Shown: piece after piece, positions 45,697 to 54,855 of the stretch
How positions within the stretch are numbered: position 1 is the stretch's first letter
Layout: each line of letters starts with the position of its first letter
Assembly (NCBI RefSeq): GCF_001613405.1
Contig: NZ_BDCH01000012.1
Span: forward strand, 248,001 to 312,000
Reading direction: 5' to 3'
Length of the DNA: 64,000 nt
DNA from: Nocardia crassostreae
GTDB taxonomy: Bacteria; Actinomycetota; Actinomycetes; Mycobacteriales; Mycobacteriaceae
The notes under the pieces: generated by a model
What the model saw: the letters and a program-made list of their open reading frames with translations, nothing else
Database searches by the model: none
What the model was told of the DNA's origin: nothing
Program-made: the position numbers and the translations under genes

Positions 45697-47466
45697 GTGA
45701 ATACCGATGCCCACACGACAGTCAGCCTGCTGGACCTGGCCCGCAGCCTGCCCGGTATGGCCGCGCAGGCGCCGGGCATGGTGCGCAGCGCCGCGCACAT
45801 GCTGGTGAAGTCCGGCGACAGGGCGTCCATCGGGCTGGCCTTCCAGCGCGCCGCCGCCAAGCATCCGGATCGGCCGTTCCTGCGCTTCGAGGGCCGCGAA
45901 TACTCCTGGGGCGAAGCCAATTCCGTGGTGAACCGGTATGCGAGCGTCCTGGGCGCGCGCGGGGTGAAACGCGGTGACGTGGTCGGCATCCTCATGGTCA
46001 ACCGGCCCGAGGCGCTGCTGACCGTGCTGGCCGTCGTGAAACTCGGCGCCACCGCCGGACTCATGAACCACAATCAGCGAGATACCGTGCTGCAGCACAG
46101 TTTCGGGCTGCTGAACTCGGTGGTCGACGTGATCGGCGAGGAGTGCGCCGATGCCGTGGCGACGCTCGCCCAGGCCCGCCCGAATGTGCTCTGGTCGCAG
46201 GAGATGGAGGCGGCCGCGCACACCGCCGATGCGCGCAATCCCGCTGTGACCGAACAGATCACCGCCCGCGAGCGGGCCTACCTGATCTTCACCTCGGGCA
46301 CCACCGGCCTGCCCAAGGCCAGCGTCATGACCCACCTGCGCTGGATCAAGGCCATGGCGGGCATCGGCGGGCTCGGCGTGCGGCTGCGCGGCGACGACAC
46401 CCTCTACTGCTGCCTGCCGCTCTATCACAACAACGCGCTCACCGTGGCGCTGGCCTCGGTGATCTCCGGCGGCTCGACTTTCGCACTGGGACGCAAGTTC
46501 TCGGCCTCCCGCTTCTGGGACGAGGCCATGGCCAACCGGGCCACCGCCTTCGTCTACATCGGCGAGTTCTGCCGCTATCTGATCAACCAGCCGCCCAAGC
46601 GCACCGACCGGCTGCACACGGTCCGCCTCGCCGTCGGCAACGGCCTGCGCCCGGAGCTCTGGGACGAGTTCCGGGAACGCTTCGGCATCAAGCGCATTGT
46701 CGAGTTCTACGGCGCCAGTGAGGGAAACGTCGCCTTCATCAATGCCTTCACCGTCGACAAGACCGCGGGCTTCACCCCGCTGCCGTACGCGGTCGTCGAA
46801 TACGACGACGCCACCGGCAAGGCCAAACGCGGTCCCGACGGCAGACTGCACCGCGTCCGCACCGGCGGCACCGGCCTGCTGCTGTCCAAGGTCACCACGC
46901 GCTCACCCTTCGACGGCTACACCGACTCCGCCGCCACCGAGGCCAAACTCGTGCGCGACGGCCTGCGGCCGGGCGATTGCTGGTTCGACACCGGCGATCT
47001 CGTGCGTGATCAGGGCTGGGGTCATATCGCCTTCGTGGACCGGCTCGGCGACACCTTCCGCTGGAAGGGCGAGAATGTCGCCACCACCGAGGTGGAGGGC
47101 GCCTTCGATGGCATCGACGCCGTCACCCAGGCGGTCGTCTACGGCGTCGACATCCCGGGCGCCGACGGTAAGGCGGGCATGGCGGCGGTGACCCTGCACG
47201 AGGATGCGAGCTTCGACGGTCTCGTCGCGGCCAAGGCCCTCACCGAGCGTCTGCCTGCCTACGCGGTACCGCTCTTCATTCGTGTGGTGGCGGAGCTCGA
47301 ACAGACCTCCACCTTCAAGAGCCGCAAGGTGGAACTGCGCAAACAGGGGTACGCACCCGACGGCGAGAGCACCGTCTACGTGCTGGCCGGGCGCACCGAC
47401 GGGTATGTCCCGTTCTATTCGGATTACCCCGCCGAAGTGGCCGCGGGCCAGGTCCCGCGCCTGTGA
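45697..47466 (+). CDS. fadD6: Long-chain acyl-CoA synthetase FadD6
   Basis: A 589-residue very-long-chain-type acyl-CoA synthetase (FATP-like). The AMP-binding motif is YLIFTSGTTGLPKAS. EFYGASEGN, DCWFDTGDLVRDQGWGHIAFVDRLGDTFRWKGENVATTEVE (core GDLVRDQGWG) and the C-terminal KSRKVELRKQGY complete the signature. It activates long-chain fatty acids for uptake or lipid synthesis. GTG is the start. The order LOG, fadD6, folP2, gpgS matches Rv1205 to Rv1208. Confidence 0.92.
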   Translation: MNTDAHTTVSLLDLARSLPGMAAQAPGMVRSAAHMLVKSGDRASIGLAFQRAAAKHPDRPFLRFEGREYSWGEANSVVNRYASVLGARGVKRGDVVGILMVNRPEALLTVLAVVKLGATAGLMNHNQRDTVLQHSFGLLNSVVDVIGEECADAVATLAQARPNVLWSQEMEAAAHTADARNPAVTEQITARERAYLIFTSGTTGLPKASVMTHLRWIKAMAGIGGLGVRLRGDDTLYCCLPLYHNNALTVALASVISGGSTFALGRKFSASRFWDEAMANRATAFVYIGEFCRYLINQPPKRTDRLHTVRLAVGNGLRPELWDEFRERFGIKRIVEFYGASEGNVAFINAFTVDKTAGFTPLPYAVVEYDDATGKAKRGPDGRLHRVRTGGTGLLLSKVTTRSPFDGYTDSAATEAKLVRDGLRPGDCWFDTGDLVRDQGWGHIAFVDRLGDTFRWKGENVATTEVEGAFDGIDAVTQAVVYGVDIPGADGKAGMAAVTLHEDASFDGLVAAKALTERLPAYAVPLFIRVVAELEQTSTFKSRKVELRKQGYAPDGESTVYVLAGRTDGYVPFYSDYPAEVAAGQVPRL

Positions 47467-47507
47467 ACCCTTGACTCTCCCGTAACGGGAGACCCGAGGC
47501 TGAGTCC

Positions 47508-47903
47508 ATGACGACAATCCGTAGGGAGATCAGCCTCGACATCCACCCGGACAAGGTCTGGGACGCGGTGCGCGACATCGGCTCCGCCCATCGGCTGTTC
47601 CAGGGTGTGCTGACCGACTCCTCTCTCGACGGCGATATCCGGGTCGTGACGTTCGCCAATGGCCTCGTGGCTCGCGAGGTGGTGGTGAGCCTCGACGATG
47701 CCGCCCGGCGCTTCGTCTACTCGGTGGTGGAGGGCATGCCCGGACTCACGCATCACAATGCCTCCATGGAGGTGCTGGCCGAGGGCTCGGACCGTACGCG
47801 TTTCGTGTGGACCACCGATGTGCTGCCCGATGACCTGGGGCCGCGTGTCGCCGAGCTGGTCGAACTCGGCATGGCGGCGCTGCGCCGCACACTGGAACGG
47901 TAG
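47508..47903 (+). CDS. SRPBCC-family protein
   Basis: A 131-residue START-like protein of the polyketide-cyclase/MxaD kind. DIHPDKVWDAVRDIGSAHRLFQGVLTD is the first strand, helix and lid (anchor VWDAVRDIG). The sheet carries RVVTFANGLVAREVVVSLDD, and the C-terminal helix is VAELVELGMAALRRTLE. These proteins bind hydrophobic ligands; none can be assigned. It is inserted between fadD6 and folP2 relative to M. tuberculosis, with 41- and 72-base gaps. Confidence 0.8.
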   Translation: MTTIRREISLDIHPDKVWDAVRDIGSAHRLFQGVLTDSSLDGDIRVVTFANGLVAREVVVSLDDAARRFVYSVVEGMPGLTHHNASMEVLAEGSDRTRFVWTTDVLPDDLGPRVAELVELGMAALRRTLER

Positions 47904-47975
47904 AACCGCCGTTCAGCGCCCGGTTTCGGTCGCCCGCCCAGCGGGTGGGCGACAGCGCTCGGTACAGTCGAGATC

Positions 47976-48848
47976 ATGTGTGCGCCGTTGCCGACATTGT
48001 GCGGGAAGCCGGTGGCGACGGATCGGGCGCTGGTGATGGCGATCGTGAACCGGACGCCGGACTCGTTCTATGACAAAGGTGCAACCTTCAGTGACGAGGC
48101 CGCCATGGCCGCGGTCGACAGGGCCGTGGCCGAGGGCGCGGACCTGGTCGATATCGGCGGCGTGAAGGCCGGGCCGGGCAGTGATGTGGATGCCGCCGAG
48201 GAGGCGCGGCGGGTGGTGCCGTTCGTGGCGGCCATTCGGGAACGCCATCCCGAGCTACTCATCAGCATCGACACCTGGCGCGCCGGGGTGGCGCGGGCGG
48301 CCGTGGCCGAGGGTGCGGATCTGATCAATGACACCTGGGCGGGCGCGGACCCGGATCTGGTCGGGGTGGCGGCCGAATTGGGCGTCGGCATCGTGTGCAG
48401 CCATACCGGCGGGGCGGTGCCGCGCACCCGCCCGCATCGTGTGCGCTATGCCGATGTGGTCGCCGAGGTGACCGAGACCGTCGTCGCGGCGGCGGAGAAC
48501 GCCGCGGCGGCCGGAGTGGCAAAAGATTCGATCCTGATCGATCCGACGCACGATTTTGGCAAAAACACCTATCACGGGCTCGAATTGTTGCGGGCGATAG
48601 ACGTTCTTGTGAAAACCGGATGGCCCGTCTTGATGGCGCTGAGCAATAAGGATTTCATCGGAGAGACTCTTGGTGTCGAGCTGTCCGAGCGATTGGAGGG
48701 AACGTTGGCAGCGACTGCTTGGTCGGCCGCCGCCGGCGCCCGCGTTTTCCGAGTGCACGAGGTAGCCGCCACGCGTCGGGTGGTCGACATGATCGCCGCC
48801 ATTCAGGGCTTGCGCCCTCCCGCACGAACATTGCGAGGTCTGGCATGA
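47976..48848 (+). CDS. folP2: Dihydropteroate-synthase homologue FolP2
   Basis: A 290-residue TIM-barrel protein of the DHPS family. MAIVNRTPDSFYDKG and VDIGGVKAGPGSD are the pterin-binding signatures, and PTHDFGKNTYH is the later loop. The actinobacterial FolP2 branch (Rv1207) keeps the fold, but the M. leprae homologue has been reported without synthase activity, and it differs from FolP1 at some substrate contacts, for example KAGPGS where FolP1 has ESTRPG. It is translationally coupled to gpgS by an ATGA overlap at 48845, which suggests a role tied to that pathway. Confidence 0.9.
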   Translation: MCAPLPTLCGKPVATDRALVMAIVNRTPDSFYDKGATFSDEAAMAAVDRAVAEGADLVDIGGVKAGPGSDVDAAEEARRVVPFVAAIRERHPELLISIDTWRAGVARAAVAEGADLINDTWAGADPDLVGVAAELGVGIVCSHTGGAVPRTRPHRVRYADVVAEVTETVVAAAENAAAAGVAKDSILIDPTHDFGKNTYHGLELLRAIDVLVKTGWPVLMALSNKDFIGETLGVELSERLEGTLAATAWSAAAGARVFRVHEVAATRRVVDMIAAIQGLRPPARTLRGLA

Positions 48849-49765
48849 CCGATTGGGTGAATTCCAATAGCTGGGACCGTCCGGACTGGACGGTTGAAGA
48901 ACTCGTTTCCGCCAAGGGCGACCGCACAGTTTCCGTCGTCCTGCCCGCACTGAACGAAGAGGCCACCGTCGCGGCCGTGGTGGCGAGCATCCGCCCGCTG
49001 CTCGGCACCCTCGTCGACGAACTCGTGGTCCTGGACTCCGGCTCCACCGATGCCACCGCCGAGCGCGCGCACGCCGCCGGAGCGCGCGTGGTGACCCGCG
49101 AACAGGCCGTCCCCGAACTCGAGCCCGTACCGGGCAAGGGCGAGGTGCTGTGGCGGTCACTGGCCGTCACCAGCGGCGATCTGGTGGCCTTCGTGGATTC
49201 GGATCTCATCGATCCCGATCCTATGTTCGTCCCCAAACTGCTGGGCCCGCTGCTCACGGTGGACGGCATGCATCTGGTGAAGGCGTACTACCGCCGCCCG
49301 CTGCGCCAGGGCGCCACCATCGACGACAACGGCGGCGGCCGCGTCACCGAGTTGGTGGCCCGCCCGCTGCTCGCGGCGCTGCGCCCCGAACTCTCGAAGG
49401 TATTGCAGCCCTTGGGAGGCGAGTACGCGGGCACCCGCGAACTGCTCACCGCGGTGCCCTTCGCGCCCGGCTACGGCGTCGAGATCGGCCTGCTCCTGGA
49501 CACCCACGACATGCTGGGCCTGTCCGCCATCGGCCAGGTGAATCTCGGTGTGCGCCAGCACCGCAACCGCCCGCTGTCCGAACTCGGCGTCATGAGCCGC
49601 CAGATCCTCGGCACCGTCCTGGGACGCGCCGGAGTCTCCGACTCCGGCGCCGCGCTGACCCAATTCCCGCTCGTCGGCGGCGAATTCACCGCCCAGGCCA
49701 CTGAGGTCTCCCTCGCCGACCGCCCGCCCATGAACACCCTGCGCCCGGAATGGGCGGCCGCCTGA
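48845..49765 (+). CDS. gpgS: Glucosyl-3-phosphoglycerate synthase
   Basis: A 306-residue GT81-family glycosyltransferase that joins glucose to 3-phosphoglycerate, starting methylglucose lipopolysaccharide synthesis. The GT-A core shows VVLPALNEEATVAAVV, the metal motif FVDSDLIDPDP, and DDNGGGRVTELVARPL followed by QPLGGEYAGTRELL, typical of GpgS. ATG 48845 overlaps the folP2 stop. Its position agrees with Rv1208. The genome segment beyond it differs from M. tuberculosis, where Rv1209-Rv1212 follow. Confidence 0.93.
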   Translation: MTDWVNSNSWDRPDWTVEELVSAKGDRTVSVVLPALNEEATVAAVVASIRPLLGTLVDELVVLDSGSTDATAERAHAAGARVVTREQAVPELEPVPGKGEVLWRSLAVTSGDLVAFVDSDLIDPDPMFVPKLLGPLLTVDGMHLVKAYYRRPLRQGATIDDNGGGRVTELVARPLLAALRPELSKVLQPLGGEYAGTRELLTAVPFAPGYGVEIGLLLDTHDMLGLSAIGQVNLGVRQHRNRPLSELGVMSRQILGTVLGRAGVSDSGAALTQFPLVGGEFTAQATEVSLADRPPMNTLRPEWAAA

Positions 49766-49768
49766 CTC

Positions 49769-50605
49769 CTATCTGTCGTGCCGATAGATGGGAGTGAGGA
49801 GGTCTGCCTCGATGGGCTCACCGGTGGACCGGTCGTAGCGCACGCCCACCACGGCCGAGAACGGATGCGTGCTCGCGCGCTCGTGCAAGGTGGCCAGGCG
49901 GGTCGCCAGCAGCCGGATCGCGCCCAGTGAGGCCGGGGGATGCAGGCCGTCTATGACGAGCACCGAGCCCTTGCCGTCCGGGCGCGGCAGGCGCGCCAGA
50001 TAGGCGATGTCGTAGGGTTCGGTGCCGCCCGGCCGGTACACCCGGCGCGCGGCCCGGTCCTCGATACCGCGGCGCACCCGTCCGGCCCGGGCCACGGTGC
50101 GGCGCAGCCGGGGATCGGCGGCCACCAGATAGCGCAGGCTGGGGGAGAGCTCCGGGCCGCCGAGGACGATGAGACCGTCGCGGTCCAGATCCAGTGGGCG
50201 TCCCGGCAGGAAGCGCTGCACGGTGGCGGTAAAGCCCAGTTCCCGTAGCAGTTCCACCAGGCGGTGCGGCGCCGCGGCGTCCGGTGCGCCCACCAGCGCG
50301 ATGGAGCGCGTGGTGCTGCGCACGTCCGGGGTGAGGATGGTCAGCGGGCCGTGCCCGAAGAACAAGCCCTCCGGCACCGGCCCCTGGGTGCTCACCTGAT
50401 GGATACGGGCCCGCGAAAGTCCTGCCGACGCACCGATTCTGGCAAATGTCCAGCCCTCGGCGTGCAGTTCGCGAATGACGGCGCGGCGGATGCGCGTGAG
50501 CTCGTTGATGGTCTGCTGCGCTGCCGCCACGCCTTCGGTGGCGGCTTTCAGGCGTTCGACCTTGTCCTCGATCGCGAATACCCGGGCCACCTCATCGGCC
50601 GACAT
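49769..50605 (-). CDS. Helix-turn-helix protein with uncharacterised C-terminal domain
   Basis: A 278-residue two-domain protein. The N-terminal helical hairpin and sigma-region-4-like HTH (RIRRAVIRELHAEGWTFARIGASAGLSRARIHQV; recognition helix LSRARIHQV) cover residues 30-75. The C-terminal domain (about 85-278) alternates strands and helices: IALVGAPDAA, GLIVLGGPELSPSLRYLVAADPRLRR, YDIAYLARLPRPDGKGSVLVIDGLHPPASLGAIRLL. It suggests a Rossmann-like ligand or nucleotide sensor. I do not recognise a named family. It is convergent with gpgS (3-base gap) and may share a unit with no other gene. Confidence 0.7.
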   Translation of the reverse strand: MSADEVARVFAIEDKVERLKAATEGVAAAQQTINELTRIRRAVIRELHAEGWTFARIGASAGLSRARIHQVSTQGPVPEGLFFGHGPLTILTPDVRSTTRSIALVGAPDAAAPHRLVELLRELGFTATVQRFLPGRPLDLDRDGLIVLGGPELSPSLRYLVAADPRLRRTVARAGRVRRGIEDRAARRVYRPGGTEPYDIAYLARLPRPDGKGSVLVIDGLHPPASLGAIRLLATRLATLHERASTHPFSAVVGVRYDRSTGEPIEADLLTPIYRHDR

Positions 50606-50664
50606 GTCCGCAGTCTAGATACCTGAACAGCTTGGGGTGTCTAGTCCGCTTGACGAAATCCGCC

Positions 50665-51066
50665 TCAGGTGGCGTCCGGATCGACCGGTGGACGTTCGTT
50701 GCGCTCCAGGGGTTTCTGCTGGTGCGGCATGCCATATTCCCCGAAACCGCTGTTCCCGGCGGTAATAGGCTTGTCGAAATTACCAGTCAGAAGTGAATCG
50801 TCGCCGTCCAGAAGATGTTTGGTCAGCATGGATTTTGGATTCATACTGCGCAGTTCGTTCAGCTGTTCCAGCGGCTTGCGGATCTCGTCGAATTCCGGAC
50901 CCAGCTCCTGCTTCAACTGCGACGTGGCGCCCGTCGCATAGTCGCGCACCTGCTTGAGCGACTGCGTGGTCCAGCGCACGGCGCCGGGCAGTCGCTCCGG
51001 ACCGAGAATGACGAGGGCGGCGACAAGAAGAATCAGCATCTCGCCCCAGCTGATATTGCTGAACAC
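50665..51066 (-). CDS. tatB: Sec-independent translocase protein TatB
   Basis: A 133-residue TatB: one N-terminal membrane helix ([19 protein letters not shown], with the conserved GPERLP hinge), an amphipathic helix ([16 protein letters not shown]) and a long charged, flexible tail. With TatA and TatC it recognises and exports folded twin-arginine proteins such as the DUF1906 protein and cholesterol oxidase in this window. It follows htrA on the same strand by 71 bases, as Rv1224 follows Rv1223. Confidence 0.93.
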   Translation of the reverse strand: MFSNISWGEMLILLVAALVILGPERLPGAVRWTTQSLKQVRDYATGATSQLKQELGPEFDEIRKPLEQLNELRSMNPKSMLTKHLLDGDDSLLTGNFDKPITAGNSGFGEYGMPHQQKPLERNERPPVDPDAT

Positions 51067-51137
51067 GGAACCAGGCTACCTGTGCCCGGTTCCGGTGGTT
51101 TGCCCGCCGGGCGTGCGCTCGGCCACTCTCGGCGGAC

Positions 51138-52721
51138 CTACTCCTCGTCGGACTGCAGTGTTACCGGAACGTCCACCTCGCGGCCGTCGCGGATCAGCTG
51201 GACGTTCACCGTCTGGCCGATCTCGTGCGCCTGTACGGCCACGGTCAGCTCCTCCGGGCCGGAGACATCGCGATCACCGACCTTCACGATCACATCGCCC
51301 TCCACGATGCCCGCCCGGGCCGCCGCGGAATCGGGCTGCACATCGGCCACGGCCGCACCGCTCATCACATCATTGGCGACGATCTTGGTCTTGGCGCTCA
51401 CGCCCAGCTTCGGATGCAGCACCTTGCCGTCGCGAATGAGCGCCTGCGAAATCTTCTTCACGTGATCCACCGGAATGGCGAAGCCCAGGCCCACCGAACC
51501 GCCGCTCTCGGTCTTGATGGCGGTATTGATGCCCACGAGGCGGCCTTCCATATCCACCAGCGCGCCACCGGAGTTGCCGTGGTTGATGGCGGCATCGGTC
51601 TGCACGGCGTCGAGCACCGCATTGGTGTCGGTGCCCTCGCCGCCCACCTTCACCGGCCGGTGCAGCGCCGACACGATGCCGGAGGTGACGGTCTTCTCCA
51701 GACCCAGCGGCGAGCCGATGGCCAGCACGTCATCGCCGACCTGCACGTCCTGGGAATTGCCGAGCTGGATGACCGACAGGTTCTTCACATCCACCTTGAG
51801 CACGGCCAGATCGGATTTGGTGTCGCGGCCGACGATATGGGTCGGGACCCGGGTGTCGTCGGAGAACACCACCTGCAATTGCGCCTTACCGCTCTTGTCA
51901 TTGGCGGCCAGCGAGATCACGTGGTTGTTGGTGACGATGTAGCCCGCGCCGTCGATCACCACGCCCGAACCCGAGGAACCGGTATCGCCGACCCAGGCCC
52001 GCACGGTCACCATGGCGGGCATGACCGCGTCGACCACCTTGGTGATCTGGCCGTGCGGCTGATCCGGTCCGTCGGCGGTCTGCAACTCCACCTTGCGGGA
52101 GGTGAGCGCCGAGGTGGATTCACCGGTGAACGTGCCGACCAGTCCGCCCACCAGGCCGATGGCCAGGGCAATGGCGGTCAGCGCGGCGAGCGCCTTGGGC
52201 GAGACCTTGCCGCCGAACAGGACCTCGCGCGCGGTCAGCAGTCGACCCGGGACGAGCGGCGCGGGCTGTCGCACCGCCAGGGCGGGCGCGCCCAGCCGGG
52301 CCGCGGAATCGGGATCGCGCCACGGATCGGCGGGCGCGGACGGCGCGGCCTGATCCTGCTGGGCGTCGGGATCGCGCTGCAGGATTTCGGTGGAACCGGC
52401 GGGCCGGGCAAAGGCTTCGGCCAGTACGGCATCCGGGGGCCGGTTCTGCAATTCGGGCCCGTCCTGCGGCGCACTCGCCGCCGCGCCCGCGGTGCGCGCC
52501 GCGAAGGAGCCGTTCAGCCCGTTCGGGCGGCGGAAGGCGCGCGCGGTGTGCGTATCCACATGCGGCCGATAGACCGGCCGCGGCCCCAGCACCGGTGCGT
52601 CCGACGGCCGCAGGTTCCCCCGATCGGCCGCCGAATCGGAGTCCTGCGCAGATCGCGGCAGGTTGTTTTCCGCGGGCCCCTCACCCGGAACCGGGCCCGT
52701 GTTCTTCGATTCGGTGGTCAC
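51138..52721 (-). CDS. htrA: HtrA/DegP-like serine protease with PDZ domain
   Basis: A 527-residue membrane-anchored protease. A disordered cytoplasmic Pro-rich region (residues 1-180) leads to a single membrane helix (TAIALAIGLVGGLVGTFTG), then a trypsin-like domain with His in GYIVTNNHVI, Asp in SDLAVLKVD and Ser in GNSGGALVDMEG, and a C-terminal PDZ domain. It degrades or refolds damaged exported proteins and in mycobacteria helps relay stress to SigE. It lies 10 bases downstream of rseA, in the sigE operon. GTG is the start. Confidence 0.94.
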   Translation of the reverse strand: MTTESKNTGPVPGEGPAENNLPRSAQDSDSAADRGNLRPSDAPVLGPRPVYRPHVDTHTARAFRRPNGLNGSFAARTAGAAASAPQDGPELQNRPPDAVLAEAFARPAGSTEILQRDPDAQQDQAAPSAPADPWRDPDSAARLGAPALAVRQPAPLVPGRLLTAREVLFGGKVSPKALAALTAIALAIGLVGGLVGTFTGESTSALTSRKVELQTADGPDQPHGQITKVVDAVMPAMVTVRAWVGDTGSSGSGVVIDGAGYIVTNNHVISLAANDKSGKAQLQVVFSDDTRVPTHIVGRDTKSDLAVLKVDVKNLSVIQLGNSQDVQVGDDVLAIGSPLGLEKTVTSGIVSALHRPVKVGGEGTDTNAVLDAVQTDAAINHGNSGGALVDMEGRLVGINTAIKTESGGSVGLGFAIPVDHVKKISQALIRDGKVLHPKLGVSAKTKIVANDVMSGAAVADVQPDSAAARAGIVEGDVIVKVGDRDVSGPEELTVAVQAHEIGQTVNVQLIRDGREVDVPVTLQSDEE

Positions 52722-52731
52722 GCGTTGAACT

Positions 52732-53124
52732 CTACTTGCGCCACCACGAGGTCCACCGCCTGCTGTCGAACGAATCTTGGCGCAGCCCGAAGGAACTCGC
52801 GCCGCGCGTGGGCAGGCCGTCGCGTTCGGCGGGCAGCGAATGACCGGCGCCGGGCAACTCCGACAGCGGAATCCGGCTCAGAGTGTCGTGCAGGCGCAGC
52901 GGTGCGGTGATCTGATCCTTGGACTGCCGCAGCGCGACCCGGGCCTGCTGCTGGGCTTCGACCTCCGCCGCGCATTCCAGGCAGGAGGAGAGATGATCGG
53001 CGGCGCGCAGATACGCGTTCATCCGCAATTCGCCGTCGACGTACGCGGCGATGGCCTCGCTGGCCAGATGCTCGGTCGGGGCGAAACGAGGTGGACGACG
53101 CGGCGTTCTGTCCTCGCCACTCAT
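52732..53124 (-). CDS. rseA: Anti-sigma-E factor RseA, zinc-binding type
   Basis: A 130-residue anti-sigma factor of the ZAS class. The motif HLSSCLECAAEV gives the HxxxCxxC zinc/redox site, preceded by EAIAAYVDGELRMNAY, which contacts the sigma factor. There is no membrane helix, so it is cytoplasmic, as in mycobacterial RseA, which is released by oxidation and by phosphorylation-dependent proteolysis. It is located 70 bases after sigE and 10 bases before htrA. ATG 53124 gives the family length. Confidence 0.92.
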   Translation of the reverse strand: MSGEDRTPRRPPRFAPTEHLASEAIAAYVDGELRMNAYLRAADHLSSCLECAAEVEAQQQARVALRQSKDQITAPLRLHDTLSRIPLSELPGAGHSLPAERDGLPTRGASSFGLRQDSFDSRRWTSWWRK

Positions 53125-53194
53125 ACGGTGCACACCCTTCCGGACGATTCGAGCTGCATCGGGTGGACCGATGCGCGGGCTCACGCCCGCGCCC

Positions 53195-53866
53195 TCACCC
53201 GACCTTTTCGGCGGCGGCAGAACGCCGCTCCACCCCATTATGCTCGAGGTGCTCGCGCAGTGCCTGACGTCCTCGATGGATGCGGCTGCGCACGGTGCCC
53301 AGCTTCACGCCGAGGGTGGCGCCGATCTCCTCGTAGGACAGGCCCTCGATATCACAGAGCACCACGGCGGCGCGGAATTCCGGCGCCAGCGAATCCAGGG
53401 CGGCCTGCAGCTCGGGATCGAGATTGGCGTCGTGGTACGCCTGCTCCGGATTCGGGCCCTCCGATGGCACCCGGTCGTAGTCCTCCGGCAGCGCTTCCAT
53501 GCGAATGCGGTTGCGGCGGCGCACCATATCCAGGAACAGGTTCGTGGTGATGCGGTGCAGCCAGCCCTCGAAGGTGCCGGGCTGATAGTTCGACAGCGAC
53601 CGGAACACCCGAATGAAGGTTTCCTGGGTCAGATCCTCGGCGTCCTGCGGATCGCCGGTCAGACGGTAGGCCAGCCGGTACACGCGGTCGGCATGCTCAC
53701 GGACCAGTTCGTCCCAGGTGGGCATGACCGCACGGTCACCGGTGGCATCGAAAGCCGCGGTCCTGGTCAGGGGACCTGCGTCGAGATCGCTGTCCGGCGT
53801 TGTCGCACCGTCGAGCGAAAAGTCCTGCGTGGGCAGGATGGCGGGTTCACGCGCCGCGTCGACCAT
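53195..53866 (-). CDS. sigE: ECF RNA polymerase sigma factor SigE
   Basis: A 223-residue ECF sigma factor. Region 2 is [37 protein letters not shown] (core [14 protein letters not shown]), and region 4 is [38 protein letters not shown] (core [21 protein letters not shown]). The linker with [24 protein letters not shown] is very close to mycobacterial SigE (Rv1221). It responds to surface, heat and detergent stress, held by the adjacent RseA. ATG 53866 follows GGAGG at some distance; upstream starts that lengthen the disordered N-terminus are also possible, as in mycobacteria. Confidence 0.93.
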   Translation of the reverse strand: MVDAAREPAILPTQDFSLDGATTPDSDLDAGPLTRTAAFDATGDRAVMPTWDELVREHADRVYRLAYRLTGDPQDAEDLTQETFIRVFRSLSNYQPGTFEGWLHRITTNLFLDMVRRRNRIRMEALPEDYDRVPSEGPNPEQAYHDANLDPELQAALDSLAPEFRAAVVLCDIEGLSYEEIGATLGVKLGTVRSRIHRGRQALREHLEHNGVERRSAAAEKVG

Positions 53867-53914
53867 GTGGATGGGGTTACCTCCTACTCGGGACCGTGTC
53901 CCGGTTTCCTGGTA

Positions 53915-53942
53915 CAACCGACCCGGTGGGTCGTGTTGTTCC
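53915..53942 (-). promoter_or_regulatory. Candidate ECF-type promoter of sigE
   Basis: On the minus strand GGAAC (53942-53938) and GGTTG (53919-53915) are 18 bases apart, close to SigE/SigH-type -35 and -10 elements, though the spacing is slightly long. If real, sigE would activate its own transcription. CGACCC-ACC-GGGTCG in the spacer forms a small palindrome. Confidence 0.3.
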
Positions 53943-54101
53943 CGGTAACCGGACCGCCGGTCGCTGGCCTGGCGTAGCGCTTACTCTTCCCGGTCCTGAT
54001 GTGGCCGCCGTATGTGGAGGCTGAGCGACACCTGAGAAAAATCGCCACACCGGCCGGTCGCCGCCGCCCCTTCCCGGCATATCGCCATTAGCCTCTAATC
54101 C

Positions 54102-54749
54102 GTGAGTCAATCCCCCGCGGCATCGAATCTGCAGCGCAACCTCGCCTATGTGGAGGAATCCGTCGCCGAGGACGAGATCCTCGTGGCCGCGCGTGAGCGT
54201 GCGCTCGAACTCGGCGCCGCGCCCGTCCCGCCCGCGGTCGGAACCTTGCTGAGCATGTACTCACAGCTGCTGGGTGCGCGGGCGGTGGTGGAGGTGGGCA
54301 CCGGGGCCGGGGTGAGCGGGCTGTGGCTGCTGGACGGTATGCGTGAGGACGGCACCCTGACCACCATCGACTCCGAACCCGAGCATCAGCGGGCGGCGCG
54401 GGAGGCGTTCCGGTCCGCGGAGATCGCACCGGCGCGGACCCGGCTCATCAACGGCCGCGCGCTGGATGTGTTGCCGCGCTTGGCCGATGGGGCCTACGAC
54501 CTGGTCTTCATCGATGCCGCGCCGCTGGAGCATCCGCAGTATGTGGCACAGGCCGTGCGGTTGCTACGTGAGGGCGGGGCGATTCTGCTGCACAATGCGC
54601 TGCTCGGCGGGCGGGTGCCCGATCCGGCGCAACGGGATCCGCAGACCCAGGCGGTGCGGGCGGCCACGCGGGCCATTGCGGAGGATCCGCAACTGACCAG
54701 CGTGCTGATTCCGGTCGGCGACGGGCTGCTCTGCGCCTCGCGCGGCTGA
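54102..54749 (+). CDS. SAM-dependent O-methyltransferase (position of Rv1220c)
   Basis: A 215-residue class I methyltransferase of the catechol/caffeoyl-CoA type. [16 protein letters not shown] is the SAM-binding loop, [17 protein letters not shown] gives the acidic end of strand 2, and [10 protein letters not shown] and [15 protein letters not shown] are the metal and substrate motifs. It has no signal peptide. GTG is the start. It diverges from sigE, as Rv1220c does from Rv1221. The substrate is unknown; its linkage to sigE is conserved, which hints at an envelope or stress role. Confidence 0.9.
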   Translation: MSQSPAASNLQRNLAYVEESVAEDEILVAARERALELGAAPVPPAVGTLLSMYSQLLGARAVVEVGTGAGVSGLWLLDGMREDGTLTTIDSEPEHQRAAREAFRSAEIAPARTRLINGRALDVLPRLADGAYDLVFIDAAPLEHPQYVAQAVRLLREGGAILLHNALLGGRVPDPAQRDPQTQAVRAATRAIAEDPQLTSVLIPVGDGLLCASRG

Positions 54750-54821
54750 GGTTTTTATCCCGCCTGTCCTGGGTGTTCGCACATTTACGGAACATTTACG
54801 CCCGGACTCTTGCCAGTCGAT

Positions 54822-54855
54822 TGAACGAGTGTTTAATGTATTGAACATGCGTTCA
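54822..54855. promoter_or_regulatory. Operator overlapping the start codon of the exporter repressor
   Basis: TGAACGAGTGTT (54822-54833) and AACATGCGTTCA (54844-54855) are complementary at 10 of 12 positions with a 10-base A/T-rich spacer. The second arm contains the ATG at 54847. Binding would block both transcription and access to the start region, consistent with tight autorepression. Confidence 0.65.
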
